A DNA stretch of 64,000 bases from an uncultured Desulfovibrio sp. GTDB lineage: Bacteria; Desulfobacterota; Desulfovibrionia; Desulfovibrionales; Desulfovibrionaceae. Of this stretch, positions 58,836 to 64,000 are shown piece by piece (position 1 is the first letter of the stretch; each line of letters opens with the position of its first letter). The position numbers were made by a program, and so were the translations under genes. Under the pieces are notes generated by a model. That model was not told where the DNA came from. It did not search any database and worked only from the letters and a program-made list of their open reading frames with translations. The stretch lies in contig CAJUMQ010000002.1 in assembly GCA_910587035.1 (NCBI GenBank), positions 1 to 64,000 of the forward strand. The letters are read 5' to 3'.

Positions 58836-58960
58836 CCGTTGAAATTGCTCCAATTTCAACCATTTGGCCTGACGCTTCGCAGCAAAATGGTTTTTTGCCG
58901 GGTGCCATTGGCCGCACTGGCCGCTTCGCTGGCGGTCGCTGATGTCCGTTTTCAACAAAC
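58836..58960. repeat. Diverged palindromic element, copy F
   Basis: GTTGAAATTG-CTC-CAATTTCAAC (58838-58860) is a perfect hairpin equivalent to the GTTGAAAC hairpin of copies A-D. GACGCTTCGCAGC follows where the others have GACGCTTC. The GAGCATT ends are lost, so family membership is probable but not certain. Confidence 0.5.
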
Positions 58961-59007
58961 ATACGCATATGCTCAATTCAGGCGCCAGCTGCCCTGACTT
59001 AAATTTC

Positions 59008-59082
59008 TGGCTGGGATGGAAGGAATCGAACCTTCGGTGACGGAGTCAAAGTCCGTTGCCTTAACCGCTTGGCTACATCCCA
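59008..59082 (-). tRNA. tRNA-Gln (anticodon TTG)
   Basis: Acceptor TGGGATG pairs with CATCCCA, discriminator G and encoded CCA. D arm GCCAAGCGGTTAAGGC; anticodon stem-loop ACGGA-CTTTGAC-TCCGT with TTG; T arm AAGG-TTCGATT-CCTT. It lies between ispE and prs on the same strand and is probably processed from the common transcript. Confidence 0.96.
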
Positions 59083-59117
59083 GTAAAATAGGCAATAACA
59101 AATAACAGGTGAAACGC

Positions 59118-59200
59118 CACACTTTTCAATCCTGAGCGCTGGCGCTTCGCAGATAAATGCTTTCAGCATCTATCTGCACCGGAGCATTTCAAAAGTGAAA
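59118..59200. repeat. Imperfect long palindrome between tRNA-Gln and ispE
   Basis: CACTTTT (near 59118) pairs with AAAAGTG at the right end, and GCAGATAAATGCT pairs with AGCATCTATCTGC in the middle. It includes GAGCATTT but otherwise does not match copies A-F. It may terminate or process the ispE transcript. Confidence 0.5.
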
Positions 59201-59209
59201 AGGCTCCCC

Positions 59210-60112
59210 TCACAAATCACAATTGCGCAATGCCACAAGATATGTGGCGGGATACTCACGCCCAAGCGCATTCCATGCCTTTGCTGCAATATTGTTATTG
59301 TCAAATAAACCGTATATGGCGGAACCACTGCCACTCATGGCCGCTGCGCACGCGCCAAGGGCAAGCATGGCAGCCTTGAGCGACCCAAGGGCTGGATACA
59401 TTGCAAAAACGGGTGCTTCCAGATCATTCCACAACCCATCCACGCCAAAGTCCGGCTGCGGGCAGCCCGCAAAGAGAGAAGAATCTTTAGCTTTGGAATA
59501 TCCATTTGTCAAGAAATTTTGGCGCGCATCGTGGTCGCCGCAATCTTTCCCGCTTCGCATGGCATCATATGCGGCAAAGGCATCCCTGGTGCTCACATGG
59601 ATGCCGGGCCACACCAGCACCAAAAACCAGCCTGCCAGCGCGAGAGACACAGGTTCCAGATTACCCCCTCTCCCCCTTAGTCGACAGGGGCGATTGATCA
59701 GGAAAAAAGGCACATCAGATCCTATGTCCAGGGCCAGTTCAAGCATGTCAGGGTCAGACAGTGGTCTTCCGCAGGTGTCATTGAGCCATCTCAGCAAAAG
59801 TGCCGCATTGGCGCTGCCCCCGCCAAGACCGGCGCCAACCGGTATGCGCTTGCAAAGATCCAGGCGCAAGTTTGGGAAAATCCCTGTATTACTGCCAAAA
59901 ATTGCCAGAGTTCTTGCAAGAATGTTCTCGCCGGCAATATTGGCATCGCAGAAAATCCCCGCTCCCTGCCTGCCGGTCCCGGTTATGCGGAGCTCATCGC
60001 GCGGCCATTGCAGGGGGCAGAAAACAGAATCCAGATCATGAAAGCCGTCTGCCCTTTTGCCTGTAATTTTCAATCCAAGATTGATCTTGCAGCCACAGGT
60101 AAGGCGGATCAC
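59210..60112 (-). CDS. ispE: 4-diphosphocytidyl-2-C-methyl-D-erythritol kinase
   Basis: GHMP kinase of the MEP isoprenoid pathway. 300 residues. CKINLGLKITGKRADGFHDLDSV at the start, the ATP loop PVGAGLGGGSANAALLL near 90, SDVPFFL, and the C-terminal AAMSGSGSAIYGLF. Overlaps hslV by 4 bp. Confidence 0.94.
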   Translation of the reverse strand: MIRLTCGCKINLGLKITGKRADGFHDLDSVFCPLQWPRDELRITGTGRQGAGIFCDANIAGENILARTLAIFGSNTGIFPNLRLDLCKRIPVGAGLGGGSANAALLLRWLNDTCGRPLSDPDMLELALDIGSDVPFFLINRPCRLRGRGGNLEPVSLALAGWFLVLVWPGIHVSTRDAFAAYDAMRSGKDCGDHDARQNFLTNGYSKAKDSSLFAGCPQPDFGVDGLWNDLEAPVFAMYPALGSLKAAMLALGACAAAMSGSGSAIYGLFDNNNIAAKAWNALGREYPATYLVALRNCDL

Positions 60113-60645
60113 AAAGTTTCCACTGTGATATTGTCATTGGTAAAAACACAGATCTCGGAGGCTATGCCCATGGCTTCGCGCACAATGGCCTCCGCATCCA
60201 TGTCGCAGTGCCGCGCGAGTGCCCTGGCCGCCGCAAGGGCATAGGGGCCACCACTGCCTATGGCAGCCACATTGTCGTCTGGTTCAATGACGTCGCCATT
60301 GCCGGAAAGCAGCAGCAAATGCTCCCTGTCCGCCAGCAGAAGCATGGCCTCAAGCCGCCGCAAGTATTTGTCCTTGCGCCAGTCCTTGGCCATTTCCACT
60401 GCCGCCCGCAGAAGATTGCCATGGGTTTCCTTCAGCTTGGCCTCAAAGATCTCAAACAGGGTGAAGGCGTCGGCAGTGGCTCCGGCAAATCCGGCCAGAA
60501 CCCGGCCATCATCCAGCCTGCGAACCTTGTGGGCGCCATGTTTCATGATCATGCTCTGGCCAAGGGTCACCTGGCCATCTCCAGCCATGGCCACATGGCC
60601 ATCCTTTTTTACCGCCAGAATGGTTGTCGCGTGTGTATCGGGCAT
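60109..60645 (-). CDS. hslV: ATP-dependent protease subunit HslV
   Basis: 178 residues. Threonine peptidase of the HslUV complex. TTILAVKKDGHVAMAGDGQVTLGQ is the conserved start of the mature enzyme. It is preceded here by MPDTHA, so six residues must be removed to expose the catalytic Thr, more than the single Met of E. coli. RRLDDGRVLAGFAGATADAFTL follows. ATG 60645 overlaps the upstream stop (TGATG). The ATPase partner hslU is not in this window. Confidence 0.93.
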   Translation of the reverse strand: MPDTHATTILAVKKDGHVAMAGDGQVTLGQSMIMKHGAHKVRRLDDGRVLAGFAGATADAFTLFEIFEAKLKETHGNLLRAAVEMAKDWRKDKYLRRLEAMLLLADREHLLLLSGNGDVIEPDDNVAAIGSGGPYALAAARALARHCDMDAEAIVREAMGIASEICVFTNDNITVETL

Positions 60646-62036
60646 CAACTTTTTTCCCACATTTCCTTTCTTTCTTTATATACAGTTTCCAGTCTTTTGA
60701 ACGCTTTGCTGTTACCGGATTTATCGGCAATATTTTTGGCCTGTTTAAAATAGCGTTCAGCCAGTTTTTTGTTGTTGGCGTATATGGCTCCATATGCCAT
60801 ATGCACATACGCCTGCAGATTGTCCCCGGCGTGGCCCAGGGAACGGGCCAGGGCTTCATGCACATCCGCCGCTTCGGGCACATGCCGCAGCACCTCACGA
60901 TAATGGCCTGCCGCCTCCTTGTGCCGGCCGTGCTCATCCAGCAGCCTGCCATAAAAAAAAGAGGCCATGTAATCCCGGCCATCCTTGCGCATGGCCTTTT
61001 GCAGCAGCGGAGCCGCCCTGGGCAGGTCGCCCTTGCGGAAATGGAAAATTCCGGCCTCCCGCAATACCAGGGGATCCTCCGGGGCGGCCTTCAGCGCGGA
61101 ATCAAAGGCGGCTGCAGCGTCATTTACCCTGTTCTGGCGTGACAGCACAATGCCCCGCCCCATATGCGAAAGGGCATCCTTGTCTGCAAAACGGCGCAGG
61201 GCCGCCTGTTCATCCCCATATCTTGCCCACAACAGTGTGTTGACACGCCTGAAGCGGCTGTTGTCATTTTTTTTACCGCGCGCATTTGCCGGCATGGACG
61301 CTATTCTGGCCGAGAGACTGTTGACCCTGTCGCCAATGGCCGGATGGGTGGAAAGATATGTGGGCACACTGACGCCAGCCAGCCAGCTTTTTTTGCGCAA
61401 AACCTTAAAGCCGCCAACCATGCCATCTACCGGATAGCCTGCTGCGGCAAGGTATTGCAGGCCGATGTTGTCGGCCTCGCTTTCATCGAGACGGCTGTAG
61501 TTGAGCATTGCCGACTGGCCCGCTCCGGCTGCGGTGACTGCCGCAGCAGCGCCAGCAGGCCCGCCAATGGCCACTCCTGCCACAGCCGCCAGCAGGGCGC
61601 CAATGGTCAGATACTGGGCCCGTTCCATTCTGGAGGCCACATGCCTCTGGGTGACATGCGCAAGCTCATGGGCCAAAACTCCTGCCAGCTCCTCCTCCCT
61701 GTCCATATTCATTATCAGGCCTGTGAGCACATAGACAAAACCGCCAGGCACGGCAAATGCGTTGAGGGAGTTGTGAAGCACAACGGAAGATTTGAATTCA
61801 AATGGCTGTTTTGGCATTGCGCGCACAAGTCTGTCCACTATATCGCGCACATAGGCCGCGACTTCCGGGTCATCCACCATGGGCATGCGCGAGCGTATCA
61901 TGGAATCAAACTTGCGCCCCATCTCCTTCTCATCCTTCAGGGACACTCCCCCAAAAAAGAAGGCTCTGGCATCAGATGCCAGCATGGGACAAAAAAGCAG
62001 GGAAAGGCAGACAAGCAGACTGCAGAGGCTCTTCAT
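60645..62036 (-). CDS. BepA-like M48 metalloprotease with TPR domain
   Basis: 463 residues with a signal peptide (LLVCLSLLFCPMLASDARA). Zinc site HELAH near residue 125, with the distal ESEADNIGLQYLAAAGY glutamate. The C-terminal ~200 residues are TPR repeats (ALSHMGRGIVLSRQNRVNDAAAAF, ILREAG-like runs). BepA/YfgC acts in the periplasm on outer-membrane protein assembly, and this domain order is the same. The ATG at 62036 overlaps the cysS stop (ATGA). Confidence 0.9.
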   Translation of the reverse strand: MKSLCSLLVCLSLLFCPMLASDARAFFFGGVSLKDEKEMGRKFDSMIRSRMPMVDDPEVAAYVRDIVDRLVRAMPKQPFEFKSSVVLHNSLNAFAVPGGFVYVLTGLIMNMDREEELAGVLAHELAHVTQRHVASRMERAQYLTIGALLAAVAGVAIGGPAGAAAAVTAAGAGQSAMLNYSRLDESEADNIGLQYLAAAGYPVDGMVGGFKVLRKKSWLAGVSVPTYLSTHPAIGDRVNSLSARIASMPANARGKKNDNSRFRRVNTLLWARYGDEQAALRRFADKDALSHMGRGIVLSRQNRVNDAAAAFDSALKAAPEDPLVLREAGIFHFRKGDLPRAAPLLQKAMRKDGRDYMASFFYGRLLDEHGRHKEAAGHYREVLRHVPEAADVHEALARSLGHAGDNLQAYVHMAYGAIYANNKKLAERYFKQAKNIADKSGNSKAFKRLETVYKERKEMWEKS

Positions 62037-63490
62037 GCCCCGGCCATGTCCCATATCTGCCCCATTGGCGTATCGCGCACCTCCACACCCATGGCCGCCA
62101 GCTCATCCCGCAATTTGTCAGACAGGAGAAAATCTTTTGCCGATCTGGCCTGGACACGCCTTTCCAGTAATTCCGAAACCTTATCAATGTCGAGATTGGC
62201 CCTTTGGGCGCGCATGGAGCGCAGATCAACCAAAAACTGGCGCGGCTCCGCGCCGAACAGGCCAAGACGTTCCTTCCAGACATCCGCCCTGGCCAGGAAC
62301 TCCTCGAGAATCACACCGGTCTGCCGCGATGCGCGCAGCTTCCTATCCTCAAGAAGCCTGTTGACTATGCGGGCATTGGCAAATATGTACCCAAGCGCCA
62401 GAGCAGTGTTCAAATCATCGGCAAGCGCCGCCTCAAATTGCGCTGGCAGGGCCTGCCACTCCTCCACGAGATCAATTGGAATCACCGTATCCTTCCACTT
62501 CTGGCGCTCCAGCGCATTGGCCGCATCAGCCAGTGCCGCATATATCCTCTGCTGCCCCTTTTCCGCATCGACCATGCCATCGACGCTGAAATCAATGGGA
62601 CTGCGGTAATGTTTGGTCAGCAAAAAAAATCGCAAGGTCTCAGGCAGCCAGTCGCGCAATATGTCGCGAATGGTTTTGAAATTGCCCAGGGACTTTGACA
62701 TTTTTTCGGAATCAATACGCACAAAGCCATTATGCACCCAATAACGCGCAAGCTCGCACTGGCAGGCGGCCTCTGTCTGGGCGATTTCGTTTTCATGATG
62801 GGGAAACACCAGGTCCTGTCCACCGCCATGTATGTCCAGAGGCAGAAAAGGCTGGGTCATGGCCGAGCATTCAATGTGCCAGCCAGGACGCCCCTGGCCC
62901 CAGGGTGAAGGCCATGATGGCTCGCCCGGTTTTGCCCCTTTCCAGAGCGCAAAATCCAGGGCGTCCTCTTTTTCCTCTCCAGGCGCCACTCTCGCTCCTG
63001 CCATGAGCTCGTCCAGATTGCGCCCGGAAAGACGCCCATACTCCGGCCAGGATCGTACACGGAAATAGACATCGCCATTGCCAGCGGCATAGGCCATGCC
63101 TCTGGCAATCAGCGTTTTGCACAACTCCTGAATCTGTTCAATATATTCGGTCGCCCTGGGTTCCAGATCGGCCCGCTCCACTCCAAGGCGCCCCATGTCT
63201 TCATGAAAGGCTGCGATGTAGGTCTCCGTAATTTCGCGCCAGTCCCTGTTCTCATTTTTGGCCCTGTTGATAATCTTGTCATCTATGTCGGTGAAGTTGC
63301 GGATAAAAAGCACTTCCAGGCCAAGAGAACGCAGCTGGCGCCGCAGCGCGTCAAAAACTATTGCCGACCTGGCATGGCCTATGTGGCAATAATCGTACGC
63401 GGTGATGCCACAGGCATACATCCGCGCATGGCCAGGCCGCACGGGGATGAATTCCTCCTTGCGGCGTCCAAGGGAGTTGAACAGTTGCAT
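62033..63490 (-). CDS. cysS: Cysteinyl-tRNA synthetase
   Basis: 485 residues, class I synthetase. MQLFNSLGRRKEEF is the normal start, so the ATG at 63490 is used rather than 63571. CGITAYDYCHIGHARS carries the HIGH motif and zinc Cys; KMSKSLGN is the second signature. Zinc residues also lie in HIECSAM and HHENEIAQTEA. It heads the operon cysS-bepA-hslV-ispE with overlapping genes. Confidence 0.96.
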   Translation of the reverse strand: MQLFNSLGRRKEEFIPVRPGHARMYACGITAYDYCHIGHARSAIVFDALRRQLRSLGLEVLFIRNFTDIDDKIINRAKNENRDWREITETYIAAFHEDMGRLGVERADLEPRATEYIEQIQELCKTLIARGMAYAAGNGDVYFRVRSWPEYGRLSGRNLDELMAGARVAPGEEKEDALDFALWKGAKPGEPSWPSPWGQGRPGWHIECSAMTQPFLPLDIHGGGQDLVFPHHENEIAQTEAACQCELARYWVHNGFVRIDSEKMSKSLGNFKTIRDILRDWLPETLRFFLLTKHYRSPIDFSVDGMVDAEKGQQRIYAALADAANALERQKWKDTVIPIDLVEEWQALPAQFEAALADDLNTALALGYIFANARIVNRLLEDRKLRASRQTGVILEEFLARADVWKERLGLFGAEPRQFLVDLRSMRAQRANLDIDKVSELLERRVQARSAKDFLLSDKLRDELAAMGVEVRDTPMGQIWDMAGA

Positions 63491-63592
63491 TTGCGGAACC
63501 TGCCATATGTTTGGAGATTTTACATACTGCATGGCAAAACCTGTGCCGTCCAAGTTGCATTCTGGAGCCACAGGCTGCTCTCATATAACGGA

Positions 63593-63622
63593 TAAAAAAA
63601 TGACATGCAGAAGCTGTCATTT
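63593..63622 (-). terminator. Rho-independent terminator after rpiB
   Basis: On the minus strand AAATGACA pairs with TGTCATTT across nine bases, followed by TTTTTTATCC. The remaining ~80 bp to rpiB shows no structure. Confidence 0.75.
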
Positions 63623-63704
63623 AATAAGCATAAACATCTGGCCACGCCAATAAGGGGTGGACGTTCAACAAGGTGGAAACCGCGAAACCATGCGGCAGAG
63701 GATA

Positions 63705-64000
63705 TTATTTTGCCGTATTGATCTCGTCTATGCGCCGCTGATGCCTGCCGCCCTCGAATTTGCTTTCCAGAAAAGCCACGGTAATGGCAAGGGCAAGCTC
63801 ATCGCCTGTTATTCTTGCGCCAAGACATAATACATTGGCATCATTATGCCTTCTGGCCAGCCTTGCGTGCAGTTCTGTTGTGCAGAGAGCCGCGCGGATC
63901 TCTGGGTGCCGGTTTGCGGCAATGGACATGCCTATGCCTGTGCCGCAGATGAGAATGCCCATGCTCCCGTCCTGGGCTATGGCATTGCACAGCGGGTGCG
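63705..64000 (-). CDS. rpiB: Ribose-5-phosphate isomerase B (5' end beyond the window)
   Basis: The last 98 codons are present. Interconverts ribose 5-phosphate and ribulose 5-phosphate. The catalytic Cys is in GILICGTGIGMSIAANRHPEIRAAL; LARRHNDANVLCLGARI follows. The frame stays open to the right edge (HPLCNAIAQDGS before the first internal Met), so the gene is cut by the window, not truncated. Confidence 0.92.
   Translation of the reverse strand, partial: HPLCNAIAQDGSMGILICGTGIGMSIAANRHPEIRAALCTTELHARLARRHNDANVLCLGARITGDELALAITVAFLESKFEGGRHQRRIDEINTAK

Noticed and set aside
58813..58968. 52-residue N-terminal extension of Prs
   Set aside because: It is translated from repeat F; the standard Prs start with GGAGC is at 58812.

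Overview
The window is a stretch of bacterial chromosome with a moderate-to-high GC content, about 57 protein genes packed mostly in short operons, one tRNA gene and a family of palindromic intergenic repeats. The gene set suggests a Desulfovibrio-like anaerobe (Desulfobacterota): a single-subunit bacterial STT3/PglB oligosaccharyltransferase, rubrerythrin, a tripartite tricarboxylate transporter (TTT), several stand-alone sigma-54 activators, a DUF1847 cysteine-cluster protein and a TauE/SafE anion exporter. This assignment is an inference from gene content; no rRNA or species marker is present.

Layout. 1-2.4 kb: tandem terminators, then a TauE/SafE exporter and a PAS/sigma-54 activator (minus). 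2.5-5.8 kb: pyrB-pyrC-MEMO operon (plus), preceded by a leader that looks like a translation-coupled attenuator. 5.8-11.3 kb: a triple-domain glycosyltransferase, a Tat-exported carboxymuconolactone-decarboxylase-like protein, and yfiH/fau. 11.5-19.1 kb: DUF1847 protein, tctC-tctB-tctA-amidohydrolase operon, metallophosphoesterase and HAD phosphatase. 19.2-21.3 kb: groESL (minus). 21.5-25.9 kb: glmU, rsmG, STT3. 26.4-30.3 kb: cbpA-cbpM-clpB chaperone operon. 30.4-36.1 kb: EamA half-transporter, HI0933-type flavoprotein, a second sigma-54 activator and a large exported TPR protein. 36.5-42.1 kb: mlaE-mlaF-mlaD-pqiC, a histidine acid phosphatase and a zinc-ribbon membrane protein (minus). 42.2-51.2 kb: polA, lplA, proC, ctpA, rubrerythrin, a small exported protein and a flippase. 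51.4-54.0 kb: metNIQ. 54.2-55.5 kb: a tail-to-tail methyltransferase / putative restriction endonuclease pair that is visibly AT-richer on the endonuclease side. 55.5-63.5 kb: pth, an alpha/beta hydrolase, rplY, prs, tRNA-Gln, ispE, hslV, a BepA-like peptidase and cysS (minus). The window ends inside rpiB.

The most interesting signals are between genes. (1) The pyrB leader holds a 24-codon open frame that contains a T-run and ends inside the loop of a rho-independent terminator, and no plus-strand gene lies upstream for that terminator to serve. (2) Imperfectly palindromic elements at six sites carry related ends (GAGCATT...TTGAAA) and are bounded by YTAR (mostly CTAG/TTAG) tetranucleotides. 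At five gene ends the TAG of that boundary is the stop codon. A second module, 143 bp between CTAG boundaries, occurs twice. These look like IS5-type MITEs. (3) A small restriction-modification cassette has an endonuclease I do not recognise. (4) The tct promoter region combines a CRP-type site with a perfect operator-like dyad lying between -35 and -10. Starts were moved downstream of the longest frame wherever a Shine-Dalgarno sequence or family length argued for it.
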